DNA from: Pseudothermotoga hypogea DSM 11164 = NBRC 106472
Lineage (GTDB): Bacteria; Thermotogota; Thermotogae; Thermotogales; DSM-5069
DNA length: 64,000 nt
Direction of reading: 5' to 3'
Assembly: GCF_000816145.1 (NCBI RefSeq)
Contig: NZ_CP007141.1
Span: 1,550,001 to 1,614,000, forward strand
Position numbers and translations under genes: made by a program. The notes below the pieces were generated by a model. The model did no database searches. It saw only the letters and a program-made list of their open reading frames with translations, and was not told where the DNA came from. Shown here in pieces: positions 1-9,147 of this stretch; the first letter of the stretch is position 1; each line of letters opens with the position of its first letter.

Positions 1-2303
1 ACGTGGTCGACTTCTTCCAAGTACTGTCTCCAGTTGTCATCCACAACGCGCAGGATCAGAAACCTCAAGAATCTATCGTACTCTTCTCCGATCTCTTCCT
101 TTTTGGCAGTGTACGCTTTCTTCAACTGCTGCAAGAGATACTCTTTCACTTCCCCAGAGGAGTCGAACCTTGCTCCGTCAAGGTTGATTATACCCCTTGG
201 TAGAACGAGCAAAGAAGCTTTCAATCCCTCTAAGTCCCATTCTCTGCCGTTGCAATAACTTTCGATTCTTCTCTCAACAAAGTCTTCCATGAACCTGTCC
301 AGATGCTCTTCTATGTTCTTTCCCTGTAAAATCCAGTCCCTCAGGGAGTAGACGTAGTTTCTCTGAGCGTCCAGCACGGTATCCATTTCCATCAAGTGTT
401 TTCTTATGGAGAAGTTGATGCCCTCGACCTTCTTCTGTACCATCTCGACGAGCCTTGTGAGTAAAGGATGTTCGATGGGTTCTCCTGGTTTTATCTTCAA
501 AACGTTCATGACCTTTTCGAGCTGTTCGGCACCGAAGATCCTCAGTAGATCGTCTTCGAGAGACAGATAGAACCTCGATTCACCAGGATCGCCCTGTCTA
601 CCCGAGCGTCCCCTCAGCTGGTTGTCGATGCGTCGGCTCTCGTGCCTTTCTGTACCTATGACACACAGTCCCCCGAGCTCTGCGACGCCTTCACCGAGCT
701 TTATGTCCGTTCCACGACCGGCCATGTTCGTTGCGATCGTGACGGCACCTTTTTCTCCGGCCTTGGCTATGATTTCCGCCTCTTTTTCGTGGTACTTCGC
801 GTTCAAAACTTGGTGCGGTATTCCAAGCTTCTTCAACATGCTGCTCAGCAATTCGCTCTTCTCTATAGACGTCGTCCCAACGAGCACGGGTTGGCCCTTC
901 TTGTGACGCTCGACGATGTCATTGATTATCGCGGCGTACTTCTCCGCTTGGGTTCTGTAGATCACATCGTCATGGTCTGTCCTTATCATGGGCTTGTGCG
1001 TCGGAATGACGACAACTTCCATGTTGTAAATTTGTTTGAACTCTTCCTCTTCAGTCTTGGCGGTCCCAGTCATGCCCGCCAATTTTTCGTACATTCTGAA
1101 GTAGTTCTGGAAGGTTATGGTCGCATAGGTGATCGATTCTTCTTTTATGGCTACGCCTTCTTTGGCCTCGATCGCCTGGTGCAAACCTCCACTGTAGCGT
1201 CTCCCAAACAAAAGTCTTCCGGTGAACTCGTCGACGATGACAACCTCACCGTTCATCACAACATAATCGACATCCCTCTTGTACAGATGCAGTGCTTTAA
1301 GCGCGTTCAACAGGTGGTACAACTGGTTCGCATTTGCAGGATTGTACAAATTCTCAACACCTATCAATTTTTCGGCCTTCTCGATGCCTTTCTCTGTGAG
1401 GACCACGGTCCTGACCTTCTCGTCCACCGTGAAATCCACGTCCTTGACGAACTTCTTCGCCAACGATGCGAACTGTCTGTAGACGGATGCTCCGGTTTTG
1501 GAAGGGCCAGATATGATCAGAGGCGTTCTTGCTTCGTCTATGAGTATGCTGTCGACCTCGTCGACTATGGCGTAGAAGTGTCCCCTCTGAACTTTGTCGC
1601 TGAGATCGTAAACGAGGTTGTCCCTGAGATAATCGAAGCCGAACTCGTTGTTCGTTCCGTACGTGATGTCGCACTCGTACGCCTGTCTTCTGGAGATCTC
1701 CACCAGTTGAACCTCGAAAGCCTGAACGGCACGAGGATCCTTCATAGAGTCCTTAAGAAACTCGCCATCGAAGTCTTCAGGCCAGACAGAAAGGTTTTCT
1801 TCGATCGCCGACTCGAACAACTCAGGGTTCTTCCAGACGACCTCGTAAGATTTTCCGAGCTGGTTTATCACGCCGACCCGCAGGCCCAGAAACAGATACA
1901 GTGGACCCATCCAGAGCGCGTCACGGCGAGCGAGATAATCGTTCACGGTGACCAGATGAACGTTCTTTTTCGTGAGAGAGTTGAAATATAAAGGCATCGT
2001 TGCGACGAGGGTCTTTCCTTCACCTGTCTTCATCTCCGCCACTTTACCTTCGTGCAGCGCGAAGGCGCCGAGCAATTGTTCATCGAACGGGTACATGCCC
2101 AAAACGCGCTTGGAGATGATTCTCGCCAGCGCAAAGGCGTCGTAGATGAGAGATTCGTCGAACTCGGCTTGCTTCAGTTGCAACGCGCGTTGTCTCAGTT
2201 CTGCGTTCGTCGCTTTCAGCAGAGCCTGTTCTTTCTGCTTCACTCTTTCAACCATCTTTCTGTAACGCTTCAAAAGCATCTTGTTTCTATCCAAGAAAAG
2301 CAT
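1..2303 (-). CDS. secA: Preprotein translocase ATPase SecA (partial, C-terminus outside window)
   Basis: SecA is the cytoplasmic motor that pushes unfolded secretory proteins through SecYEG using ATP. About 767 residues are visible, starting [17 protein letters not shown]; the C-terminus lies beyond the left edge. Visible motifs are Walker A MKTGEGKT near residues 91-98, [10 protein letters not shown], the [15 protein letters not shown] Walker B region, and the second motor domain with [22 protein letters not shown] and [21 protein letters not shown]. The ATG at 2303 follows a GGAGGT ribosome site that overlaps the stop of the upstream gene, so secA is the last visible gene of the minus-strand operon. 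Whether the metal-binding C-tail is present cannot be seen. Confidence 0.97.
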   Translation of the reverse strand, partial: MLFLDRNKMLLKRYRKMVERVKQKEQALLKATNAELRQRALQLKQAEFDESLIYDAFALARIISKRVLGMYPFDEQLLGAFALHEGKVAEMKTGEGKTLVATMPLYFNSLTKKNVHLVTVNDYLARRDALWMGPLYLFLGLRVGVINQLGKSYEVVWKNPELFESAIEENLSVWPEDFDGEFLKDSMKDPRAVQAFEVQLVEISRRQAYECDITYGTNNEFGFDYLRDNLVYDLSDKVQRGHFYAIVDEVDSILIDEARTPLIISGPSKTGASVYRQFASLAKKFVKDVDFTVDEKVRTVVLTEKGIEKAEKLIGVENLYNPANANQLYHLLNALKALHLYKRDVDYVVMNGEVVIVDEFTGRLLFGRRYSGGLHQAIEAKEGVAIKEESITYATITFQNYFRMYEKLAGMTGTAKTEEEEFKQIYNMEVVVIPTHKPMIRTDHDDVIYRTQAEKYAAIINDIVERHKKGQPVLVGTTSIEKSELLSSMLKKLGIPHQVLNAKYHEKEAEIIAKAGEKGAVTIATNMAGRGTDIKLGEGVAELGGLCVIGTERHESRRIDNQLRGRSGRQGDPGESRFYLSLEDDLLRIFGAEQLEKVMNVLKIKPGEPIEHPLLTRLVEMVQKKVEGINFSIRKHLMEMDTVLDAQRNYVYSLRDWILQGKNIEEHLDRFMEDFVERRIESYCNGREWDLEGLKASLLVLPRGIINLDGARFDSSGEVKEYLLQQLKKAYTAKKEEIGEEYDRFLRFLILRVVDDNWRQYLEEVDH

Positions 2304-2306
2304 CTC

Positions 2307-3701
2307 TCACATGACCTCCATTCTGTAGACGAAAGATTGACCGTCGAACTGCTGGGTCAAAAAGAATTTGCCAACCGCGTTGATGCCCAGCATGGCTCTC
2401 AGAAGTGAACCTACGTCGACGAACACTCTGAGTATATCTTGACCTGCGTAGTTGCGCGAGATGTATTGATAAGTCACGTCATCTCTCACTCGTCTTCTGT
2501 TCGCGACTGTGTCGTACTGTGCTTTGCTCATGTTCGTCATGATGAGACGTCTGTCGGACTGGAAGAAACTCAGGAAACCATCCATTATGGGCAGTCTGAT
2601 TTCACTTCCGAAAGACCTTGCACCGTACTTGATCAGAAACGACAGGTCCAGGTCCTTAGACAGTTCGAAAATCGTGACCAGTCGGATCTGATCCCCGAAC
2701 AGATCACCCGTCATGTAGACACGCCCGGTGCTCGATTTGAGTATGTAGGAGACGATCTCGTAGATCTTTTTCACCTCGTCCTGAGCGCCCTGGAACCACT
2801 GAGATAGTGAATCTGCAAGATCCATTGGGCCCGCCGCGGTGGCAGAAAATGCGAAGTTCCCAATGAACGGCATGCCGAGCATACCCGTGGCTGAAGAGAC
2901 GTACTTTTCCATGCCCGTCGCCGATCTCAGCTGCTGGCGGACCTCTATCTTCAAAGACTCACCGCTTGGAACACCCAAGATGGTAACGTACTCTGTATCA
3001 ACATCGTTCGTCGAAACGAAGGGTCCTTTGAGGCGCAGCGTGTCTCTCTTAAAAAACCCGTACAGCCAAGCAGATTGGTTCAACAACTCCCTGACCGCTG
3101 GTTCTTCACTTTTCATCTGTAACTGTTCCAGATCGTAGGCATCTATAGCCTTCAAGAGGGCCGTTCGGCTACCAGAAATTACCAGATAACCTTCGTGCGC
3201 CGAAGCGAAAATCGCAACGTCCGTGTCGTGAAGGACCCAAATCTTTTCATTCTTTGTCATTTTCAGGTCCATCAACTTCGCCATGAGGCGAAGCAATTGC
3301 TCGGGTTTTGAAGACTTCATCACGATGATAGAGTTGCTGCCTATGTTCCGAAGCACCTGAAGATAATAGTTCAGATCCAGTGAGAAGAACTGTTCGAGAG
3401 CGAACTCGGTACCTTTTGCGGCGAATAGTATATCGTTCTCGAGCGCCTCGTACACGGAACTCATGGGCACTCCGACACTGATGCACGTGTTCTCCAACAG
3501 TGAAACGAAAAGGCTTTCCAGCGCAATCCTATCGTCCTTCAACATGAATCGAAACAGTGGAACACTGCTCAACTTGTCGTAATACAGCGAGTTACCTTTC
3601 AGGAGCACGAAAAAGTCGTAATCTCTTGGCACGAAAGACGTCACGTCTGCAACTGCGAAAACACATAGAAAAACGAGAAACACTGACCAGAATCGTCTCA
3701 T
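2307..3701 (-). CDS. Secreted protein of unknown function, upstream of secA
   Basis: A 464-residue protein I do not recognise. It begins MRRFWSVFLVFLCVFAVADV, a clear Sec signal peptide with cleavage expected near residue 19, and has no further obvious membrane helix, so it is probably periplasmic or toga-associated. The rest alternates short beta-type and amphipathic segments and has no catalytic motif I can name; a DUF3352-like relationship is possible but unproven. The ATG overlaps the tlyA stop (ATGA) behind a GGGGTAAGGT ribosome site, and the gene ends three bases before secA. Position suggests co-expression with the translocase, not a function. Confidence 0.8.
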   Translation of the reverse strand: MRRFWSVFLVFLCVFAVADVTSFVPRDYDFFVLLKGNSLYYDKLSSVPLFRFMLKDDRIALESLFVSLLENTCISVGVPMSSVYEALENDILFAAKGTEFALEQFFSLDLNYYLQVLRNIGSNSIIVMKSSKPEQLLRLMAKLMDLKMTKNEKIWVLHDTDVAIFASAHEGYLVISGSRTALLKAIDAYDLEQLQMKSEEPAVRELLNQSAWLYGFFKRDTLRLKGPFVSTNDVDTEYVTILGVPSGESLKIEVRQQLRSATGMEKYVSSATGMLGMPFIGNFAFSATAAGPMDLADSLSQWFQGAQDEVKKIYEIVSYILKSSTGRVYMTGDLFGDQIRLVTIFELSKDLDLSFLIKYGARSFGSEIRLPIMDGFLSFFQSDRRLIMTNMSKAQYDTVANRRRVRDDVTYQYISRNYAGQDILRVFVDVGSLLRAMLGINAVGKFFLTQQFDGQSFVYRMEVM

Positions 3702-4483
3702 ACCTTACCCCTGCCCCGCGATCGGGTCCAAGACGCTTCCACAATCTTTGAGACCGTTTCGACGTCGAGCTTGTTCGTATCTTTTCTTTTCAGATGGAGA
3801 AAGTATTCTATCTGACCCTTCCCACCTCGCACCGTACATTCGGCAAGTCCAGCGGGATGCAGATGGTTCATCTCTGCACACCGCGCGATGTCCAGCAAGA
3901 GCTCAATGTGCGCAGATTCAGACTGCTTGACGCTCTTGCCGACTTCGAATTGTGGTTTCACAAGTACTAACGCTTCCCCTTCTGGTTTGAGAATTCTGTC
4001 AATGGCTGGAAGTATCAATTTGAGCGAGATGAAAGAAACGTCGCACAGAACGATGTCGACTTTCTCTCCGAGGACCTCTTCTGTCAGGTATCGAGCGTTG
4101 AAGTTTTCGATCGCAACCACACGTGGGTCAGCTCTCAAAGATTCGTGTAATTGGTTCTCTCCGACGTCCACGGCAAAAACCTTCGCCGCGCCGCGCAAAA
4201 GTGCAAAGTGAGTAAAGCCACCCGTCGAGGCACCGATATCGCAAACTGTCTTGCCAGAGAAATCTATGTTGAAAGCCTTCCACGCGCTCTCGAGCTTTTC
4301 TCCCCCTCTGCTCACGTAGAAACGCTCCTGAGAGATCAAGATGTCCGCGTTCTCTTCAACGAACTTACCGGGCTTTGTGCAGGGCGAGCCGTTGACGAAA
4401 ACTCTGCCGAGTTTGATCAGATCGGCCGCTTGCGAACGACTCCTTGCGAAACCTCTCTTCAGGATCAATTCGTCGAGTCTCAA
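3698..4483 (-). CDS. tlyA: TlyA-family 2'-O-methyltransferase (S4 domain plus FtsJ-like domain)
   Basis: TlyA enzymes 2'-O-methylate cytidines in 16S and sometimes 23S rRNA using S-adenosylmethionine. An S4 RNA-binding domain fills about the first 60 residues ([19 protein letters not shown], then GRVFVNG), followed by a Rossmann methyltransferase with SAM motif VCDIGASTGGFTHFAL, the CDVSFISL motif and catalytic-type LVKPQFEVGK. I prefer TTG at 4483: family members begin M-RLD, the TTG overlaps the upstream stop (TTGA) and GGGTGGT lies upstream. An in-frame ATG at 4504 would add seven residues and lengthen the overlap. Length (about 261 aa) is normal. Confidence 0.92.
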   Translation of the reverse strand: MRLDELILKRGFARSRSQAADLIKLGRVFVNGSPCTKPGKFVEENADILISQERFYVSRGGEKLESAWKAFNIDFSGKTVCDIGASTGGFTHFALLRGAAKVFAVDVGENQLHESLRADPRVVAIENFNARYLTEEVLGEKVDIVLCDVSFISLKLILPAIDRILKPEGEALVLVKPQFEVGKSVKQSESAHIELLLDIARCAEMNHLHPAGLAECTVRGGKGQIEYFLHLKRKDTNKLDVETVSKIVEASWTRSRGRGKV

Positions 4484-5895
4484 CGTTTTTCTACCACCCA
4501 GCATCCTGACTCTTCAACCAGCACGATCCCCCAGTCGAAGAAACGTACCTTTCGAATATTTTCAAACTCGAAGGTTTGGTCAGTGTAGACTGTGGCCTTA
4601 GAACCTTCGAGCAAAACGCTGCCGCTCTGGCCTCTGACGAACCTTCCCTCGGTCTTCGCCAGAGTAATTATACCTTTCGAAGAGACACCGAGGTCTTGAC
4701 AGGGTAGTTCTTCCACCAGTTCACCCTTTTCGTTGAAGCGAAGAAGTCTTTCTCCAGAGCCAACATAGATTTCATTTCCATAAACCCCGATACCCCAACC
4801 GTTTGGAACAAACCTTTCCCAGAGCGTGCGTCGATTCTTCAGATCGATGGCTCTCACATAACTTGCGATGTCGAGCACGTAGAGTCTCTGATCGGCCCGT
4901 GCCCATTCGGTTATTGGCCCACTCACGCGCATGAACCAAGAAAGATCTACCGGAGCGATCATTCCGCAAGAAAGAACCAGTACATCACCGAATCGGCCCA
5001 CGACGGTCGTGGCAAAATTTGAACCTTCCGATCTCACGTTCACGCGCCAGGGGATTATGTGATCGTCCACAACGTCGAAAGGTTCTGCCAAAATCACTTT
5101 TCTGCCATCGGGAAAGAACAGCGCACCATCTTTATGCACGACGTAACCCTTGGATGTTTTGTAGACCATCTGAGCGTTCTCGAAGAACGCCGTGGTGGAA
5201 AGATTGGTATCTTCATCGATGTAAAAGATCCTGCCGTAGAAGTTGTAGAAGCCTTCTGGGACGAGTTTTTGCTCGTTGCCCACCGTGAGTGTCACCATTC
5301 TCTCTGGCACCTCGATCTTGACCGGCACGGGTTGGTTCTCGCGCTTTTCAACGACGATTCGATCCGTAACAAGGACGCGATAACCCACTTTTGGCCGATC
5401 GAGTTGAGAAGAAAACATTTCCTTCAGACGCTCTCTCAATTTGCTCTCAAACTCCTCTTCTTTCCAGAGCTGATCAGAATTGTCCCACTGCCAGTCCCTG
5501 TATATGAGTCTGATGTAACACAAACCCGATTGTTTTCTCACCTTTACGTAGAAAAGATCTCCAACTCCAACGAGTGTACCCGCTTCAAAAAGGCAATTCT
5601 CGACAGCTGTTTTCATCTCGCCTGGGCCATCGTAGAGCAGTGAGACGACTGGAATTCTCATCCATTCCTCTATCAAAAGAAGATCTTCCGTCGCCGGCTC
5701 CGTCTCACCAACGTAGTACAGGATTCCTCTGTCCTGGACGATGTACACTTCTGTGTTGAACAGATCGATTTTCTCAACCTCGAAAGCCGTCAGAACTCCA
5801 CAGAGTAGAAGTACAAGCCATGTGCAGGTGCGGTAGCTGGAGCGAGCGATCTGTTTTTGGCCTCGAGCACCTCTTTCAACTTCTCTGGCTCCCAC
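4480..5895 (-). CDS. Secreted or membrane-anchored protein with propeller-like C-terminus, function unknown
   Basis: About 471 residues if it starts at GTG 5895. A hydrophobic signal or anchor ([13 protein letters not shown]) sits at residues 26-38 after an Arg-rich stretch. The N-terminal half is unrecognised; the C-terminal half has strand repeats such as [17 protein letters not shown] and [16 protein letters not shown] that resemble PQQ-type beta-propeller blades. The start is odd: between GTG 5895 and the hydrophobic core there is no other ATG, GTG or TTG in frame, so the gene would overlap the 3' end of truA by 106 bp with only a weak ribosome site. It then overlaps tlyA at TTGA. Function unknown. 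Confidence 0.72.
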   Translation of the reverse strand: MGAREVERGARGQKQIARSSYRTCTWLVLLLCGVLTAFEVEKIDLFNTEVYIVQDRGILYYVGETEPATEDLLLIEEWMRIPVVSLLYDGPGEMKTAVENCLFEAGTLVGVGDLFYVKVRKQSGLCYIRLIYRDWQWDNSDQLWKEEEFESKLRERLKEMFSSQLDRPKVGYRVLVTDRIVVEKRENQPVPVKIEVPERMVTLTVGNEQKLVPEGFYNFYGRIFYIDEDTNLSTTAFFENAQMVYKTSKGYVVHKDGALFFPDGRKVILAEPFDVVDDHIIPWRVNVRSEGSNFATTVVGRFGDVLVLSCGMIAPVDLSWFMRVSGPITEWARADQRLYVLDIASYVRAIDLKNRRTLWERFVPNGWGIGVYGNEIYVGSGERLLRFNEKGELVEELPCQDLGVSSKGIITLAKTEGRFVRGQSGSVLLEGSKATVYTDQTFEFENIRKVRFFDWGIVLVEESGCWVVEKR

Positions 5896-6524
5896 TGTCC
5901 CGTCCCCACCTTCACCAGAGCTCCCACGATGTTTCTGACCATCCTACGCGCGAAGGAACGGCCTTCCACGCGAATCAGTATTATCCTGTTTCTCAGACGC
6001 ATTATCCTGATTCTGTAAATGGTACGCACTGTGCTCTCATTAGCTTCCACTTTGACAAAGCTTCTGAAGTCGTGTTCTCCTTCAAGATATCTTGCAGCCT
6101 GACGCATTTTTTCGACGTCCAGTTTGTAGGGGAACCACCAGGTGTAGTTTCTCAAGAACAGGTTCGGCTCGGGGGCGTTGTATATGAAGTAATGGTATAT
6201 GCGCCTCTTCGCCTCGAAGCGTGGATGAAAATTTTTGTCAACCTCGACGACTTTCTTGACGTACACATCGTCCGGCAGATTAGCGTTGAGCGCATTCTTC
6301 ATACTCGTCTCATCTATATCGATGGGACTGTCAAACACGATAGCCTGACCGATCGCGTGCACTCCGGTGTCGGTTCTTCCTGAGACCAGAACTGTGGTCC
6401 TGGACTTGAATATTCTTTCCAGGGCTGTTTCGATGACGCCCTGCACGGTTCTAACGCCGGGCTGCGATTGAAAACCAAAGAAATTTGTCCCATCGTACGA
6501 GATCACTGCCATGAACCGTTTCAC
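5790..6524 (-). CDS. truA: tRNA pseudouridine(38-40) synthase TruA
   Basis: TruA converts uridines 38-40 in the tRNA anticodon arm to pseudouridine. The protein (about 244 aa) shows [22 protein letters not shown] at its N-terminus (quoted in part: [13 protein letters not shown]), the catalytic [10 protein letters not shown] loop with the nucleophilic Asp, [19 protein letters not shown] and C-terminal [14 protein letters not shown] chose GTG 6524 ([12 protein letters not shown]) because AAAGGAGGAAACG lies directly upstream; TTG 6527 is also possible. The start is only 22 bases downstream of the 3' end of the RNase P RNA gene, so the two are probably on one transcript. Confidence 0.95.
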   Translation of the reverse strand: MKRFMAVISYDGTNFFGFQSQPGVRTVQGVIETALERIFKSRTTVLVSGRTDTGVHAIGQAIVFDSPIDIDETSMKNALNANLPDDVYVKKVVEVDKNFHPRFEAKRRIYHYFIYNAPEPNLFLRNYTWWFPYKLDVEKMRQAARYLEGEHDFRSFVKVEANESTVRTIYRIRIMRLRNRIILIRVEGRSFARRMVRNIVGALVKVGTGQWEPEKLKEVLEAKNRSLAPATAPAHGLYFYSVEF

Positions 6525-6546
6525 CAACGTTTCCTCCTTTAAAATC

Positions 6547-6877
6547 ACGGAGAGGGACTGTAAGCCGGATTCTGTCGAGGGTGGTCATCTATCTGGGGAG
6601 AGCGTTTCCGCCCTCCTCAAGCGGCCTACCCGGGGTTATGGGCGGGCCACCCACCCCTGCTCGGCCTTGCTCCGGGTGGGGGTTACCGAGCCATCGGGTC
6701 ACCCCGATGCTGGTGAGCTCTTACCTCACCTTTTCACCCTTGCCCTCTTCGGGCGGTTTGAAGTTTCTGTGGCCCTTTCCGAGGATCGCTCCTCCTGGGT
6801 ATTACCCAGCACCCTGCCCTGTGGAGTCCGGACTTTCCTCGAGCCAATCAGGCCCGCGACCACCCATCCCTCTCCGT
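6547..6877 (-). ncRNA. rnpB: RNase P RNA (bacterial type A)
   Basis: RNase P RNA is the ribozyme that cuts the 5' leader from pre-tRNAs. On the minus strand the RNA starts ACGGAGAGGGATGGGTGG at 6877 and its 3' end CCCTCTCCGT at 6547 pairs with it as helix P1. Conserved type-A signatures are readable: GAGGAAAGTCCGGACTCC with CAGGGCAGG (CR-I), GGGTAATACCCAG, the GAGTAAG-type region GGTGAGGTAAGAGC, the P15 loop region containing GGCCGCTTGAG, and ATCCGGCTTACAG near the 3' end. About 331 nt, close to the size known for Thermotoga. It sits 4 bases after the fmt stop and 22 bases before truA, so it is probably processed from an mRNA unless it has its own promoter inside fmt. Confidence 0.96.
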
Positions 6878-6881
6878 GGAG

Positions 6882-7784
6882 TCAAACGTGAAATCTATCA
6901 TTGATCTTGATCAATCTACCGTTGTAGGCTTCAAAGAACGTCATTTTCCTCTTGCCGGGAAATTGAACGTGCGAGATGAGAACAAGACCCGTAGAGGTCG
7001 CTACGAATGCCCCGTCTCGGTTTATGCGAATCACCGTTCCTGGTACATTTGTCGAGCAGGGTTCGATCGCCCTGACCCCGAAGAGCTTAACACACTGTCC
7101 GTTCAAAAAGGTCCTCGCTCCTGGTCTTGAGTCGTAAGCCCTTATCTTGTCCTTCACTCGCTCTGCAGGTTGTGCAAAATCTACAAGAAGATCCTTCTCC
7201 TCGATCTTCGGAGCATAGCTGGCCTGCGACTCATCTTGCGGAACGAGATCGTGAGAGAATGGATTTTTCAAAAATTCGACCAACATCTGACAGCCGAGGT
7301 TCAAAAGCTTCGCTTCCACCTCGTCGAAGGTTTCGAACTCTTCTATTTCTACACTCTCCTGCATGACGATTGGACCCGCATCCAGCTGATCGGTCAGTTT
7401 GAAGATTGTCACCCCGGTCGATTCCTCACCGTTCTCTATCGCGCGCTGTATCGGCGCAGCTCCCCGATACTTTGGAAGCAACGAAGGATGGACGTTGTAG
7501 AACGGTAACATGTCAAGGTATTTCCTGGGAATAATCTTTCCGTACGCGACGACAATGCAGATATCTATGTTGAGAACGTCAAAGGGGACCTGTTTGAGCT
7601 GCTCGTAGACTGGTATCTTGGCTTGCTGTGCAAGAACCTTCACCGGGCTCGGCGTCAGTCTCAAACCACGACCAAAAGGTTTGTCGGCCTGCGTGACCAC
7701 CGCAACGACGTCTAAACCTTCCTTCAGCAGCGTTTCTAAGTGTTTTGCAGCGAAGTGCGGTGTTCCAAGGAAGAGTATTCTCAT
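6882..7784 (-). CDS. fmt: Methionyl-tRNA formyltransferase
   Basis: Fmt formylates initiator Met-tRNA using 10-formyl-tetrahydrofolate. The protein (about 300 aa) starts MRILFLGTPHFAA and carries the formyltransferase signature VVAYGKIIP then NVHPSLLPKYRGAAPIQ, with the catalytic Asn-His-Asp arrangement continuing through TGVTIFKLTDQLDAGPI; the C-terminal domain contains DSRPGARTFLNGQCVKLF. ATG 7784 was chosen over GTG 7793 because AGGTGA lies six bases before it. Its mate def overlaps upstream (GTGA around 7790), the usual def-fmt pair. The stop at 6882 nearly touches rnpB. Confidence 0.97.
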   Translation of the reverse strand: MRILFLGTPHFAAKHLETLLKEGLDVVAVVTQADKPFGRGLRLTPSPVKVLAQQAKIPVYEQLKQVPFDVLNIDICIVVAYGKIIPRKYLDMLPFYNVHPSLLPKYRGAAPIQRAIENGEESTGVTIFKLTDQLDAGPIVMQESVEIEEFETFDEVEAKLLNLGCQMLVEFLKNPFSHDLVPQDESQASYAPKIEEKDLLVDFAQPAERVKDKIRAYDSRPGARTFLNGQCVKLFGVRAIEPCSTNVPGTVIRINRDGAFVATSTGLVLISHVQFPGKRKMTFFEAYNGRLIKINDRFHV

Positions 7785-7789
7785 TTGTC

Positions 7790-8287
7790 TCACCTTTGAT
7801 GCACCGAGCGCTTCACTATGTCCAGCAATTTCTCGCGGATCGCAGCCCTTCTCTCTGGAGGTATCAGATCGATGAAGAGTATCCCATCGAGATGATCGTA
7901 CTCGTGTTGAACAATCCGCGCACTGTAATCGATGAACTTTTCTTCGTGTTCGACTCCGTTTTCATCTGTGTACTTCACGATCACTTCTTTACTGCGCTCC
8001 ACGTTTTCAAAGATTTCCGGAACGCTCAGACAACCCTCCTCACCGACAACTTTTTCTTCGCTCTTGTAGACAATCTTAGGATTTATCATGGCCCTCGGTG
8101 TGCCATCGTCCATCACGATTATCCTGAGAGATACCCCCACCTGTGGGGCGGCCAAACCGACGCCGTCCTCAGCGTACATGACTTCGAACATGTCTTTGAT
8201 GATACTCAAAACGTTCTCATCTATCTGAGAGACTTCCTTGGCCTTCTTTCTGAGCACTGGATCTCCAAGGAGCCTTATCTTTCTCAT
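7790..8287 (-). CDS. def: Peptide deformylase
   Basis: Peptide deformylase removes the N-formyl group from nascent proteins. The 165-residue protein has all three family motifs: GVGLAAPQ (motif 1), EGCLSVPE (motif 2, metal-binding Cys) and QHEYDHLDG (motif 3, two metal-binding His and the catalytic Glu). Start ATG 8287 follows GGGAGGT with eight-base spacing. The N-terminal 71 bp overlap the 3' end of surE, and the stop overlaps the start region of fmt, so the three genes are translationally coupled. Confidence 0.97.
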   Translation of the reverse strand: MRKIRLLGDPVLRKKAKEVSQIDENVLSIIKDMFEVMYAEDGVGLAAPQVGVSLRIIVMDDGTPRAMINPKIVYKSEEKVVGEEGCLSVPEIFENVERSKEVIVKYTDENGVEHEEKFIDYSARIVQHEYDHLDGILFIDLIPPERRAAIREKLLDIVKRSVHQR

Positions 8288-9035
8288 TTTCGCTTACCTC
8301 CCTCAACTTCTCGAGCAATCGCTCGTGTGTCATGAAAACTGTTATCGGTGTGACGGCGACGTAACCTTCTCTCACTACCACGTAGTCACAATCGGCTCTT
8401 TCGTCGTCCTCCACGACATCGCCGTACATCCAGTAATAGGTGTTTCCCATTGGATCGACCCTTGCCTCGAACCGGTCCGCGTATCTCCTTGCGCTCTGAC
8501 GGGCCGCCTTCCAGCCTCTGATCTCGCCGGCCGGGAAGTTCAAGCTCAACGCGGTGAACCTTTCGAGGATTGAAAAGTCAAATTCTTCGACGAAATCCAT
8601 GGTGAACCTCGCCGCTCTTTTGTAGTCGAAATCTTCGACGGCAGGAGCTGACAGAGCGAGGGAAGGTATCCCAAGGAGTGCACCCTCTATGGCACCGGAC
8701 ACGGTACCCGAATAAACGATGTCGGTGCCGAGGTTGTAACCAAAGTTTATGCCGCTGATCACCAAATCTATGTTCTTTTCACCTATGACTTCCACTCCGA
8801 GTTTCACGCAGTCCGCGGGAGTTCCCGTCGTAGCGTACACGGGTATATGTTCGAAGACCTTCACGCGCTTCACCCAAATCGGCATCCTCACGGTTATCGC
8901 ATGACCCGTGGCGCTCTGTTCAGATTCCGGCGCCACGACCAAAACGTCGTGTCTTTCGGAAAGAACTTCTGCGAGTGTCAAAAGACCGACGGATGTGACA
9001 CCGTCGTCGTTGGTGAGCAGGATGCGCAAGTTCAT
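8217..9035 (-). CDS. surE: 5'/3'-nucleotidase SurE
   Basis: SurE is a metal-dependent nucleotide phosphatase linked to stationary-phase survival. Motifs: MNLRILLTNDDGV at the start with the metal-binding Asp pair, VVAPESEQSATGHAIT, GTPADCVKLG, SGINFGYNLGTDIVYSGTVSGA and ALS. The start is ATG 9035 (behind GAGGTG), not an upstream in-frame start at 9119. The C-terminus extends about 24 residues past REVSENEKD and overlaps def by 71 bp; that tail (KDKAPWRSSAQKEGQG) looks like read-through of def sequence rather than a conserved part. First gene of the minus-strand operon that runs to secA; a TGGTAAAAT promoter lies just upstream. Confidence 0.94.
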   Translation of the reverse strand: MNLRILLTNDDGVTSVGLLTLAEVLSERHDVLVVAPESEQSATGHAITVRMPIWVKRVKVFEHIPVYATTGTPADCVKLGVEVIGEKNIDLVISGINFGYNLGTDIVYSGTVSGAIEGALLGIPSLALSAPAVEDFDYKRAARFTMDFVEEFDFSILERFTALSLNFPAGEIRGWKAARQSARRYADRFEARVDPMGNTYYWMYGDVVEDDERADCDYVVVREGYVAVTPITVFMTHERLLEKLREVSENEKDKAPWRSSAQKEGQGSLSDR

Positions 9036-9054
9036 CACCTCACGTCGCAGCAAG

Positions 9055-9063
9055 ATTTTACCA
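9055..9063 (-). promoter_or_regulatory. Extended -10 promoter element for surE operon
   Basis: On the minus strand TGGTAAAAT (TG, one base, TAAAAT) ends about 20 bases before the surE ATG, placing a transcription start near 9048 and a short leader. No good -35 hexamer is seen at 16-18 bases. The same TGn-hexamer arrangement recurs at other starts in this window. Confidence 0.5.
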
Positions 9064-9107
9064 CAAAATTCATGACCATCTCGCGAAGGAAAGCTTTCTT
9101 CATCACA

Positions 9108-9116
9108 TGTTACAAT
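9108..9116 (+). promoter_or_regulatory. Extended -10 promoter element for mnmG operon
   Basis: TGTTACAAT fits the TGnTATAAT extended -10 form. It predicts a start of transcription near 9123 and a leader of about 25 nt before the mnmG TTG at 9148. The -35 region is not recognisable. It is divergent from the surE element 45 bases away, so the 112-bp gap serves both operons. Confidence 0.55.
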
Positions 9117-9147
9117 CAATTGTTGAACAAGACCAGAGGTGAGAAAG

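Noticed and set aside
642-1991. Long open frame (about 450 codons) on the plus strand opposite secA
   Set aside because: It is antisense to a clear SecA coding region, has no ribosome site or known motif, and reflects codon bias of the true gene.
6900-6915. ATTGATC-TT-GATCAAT inverted repeat before rnpB
   Set aside because: It lies in the fmt C-terminal codons; arms are AT-rich and no T-run or promoter follows. Likely chance.
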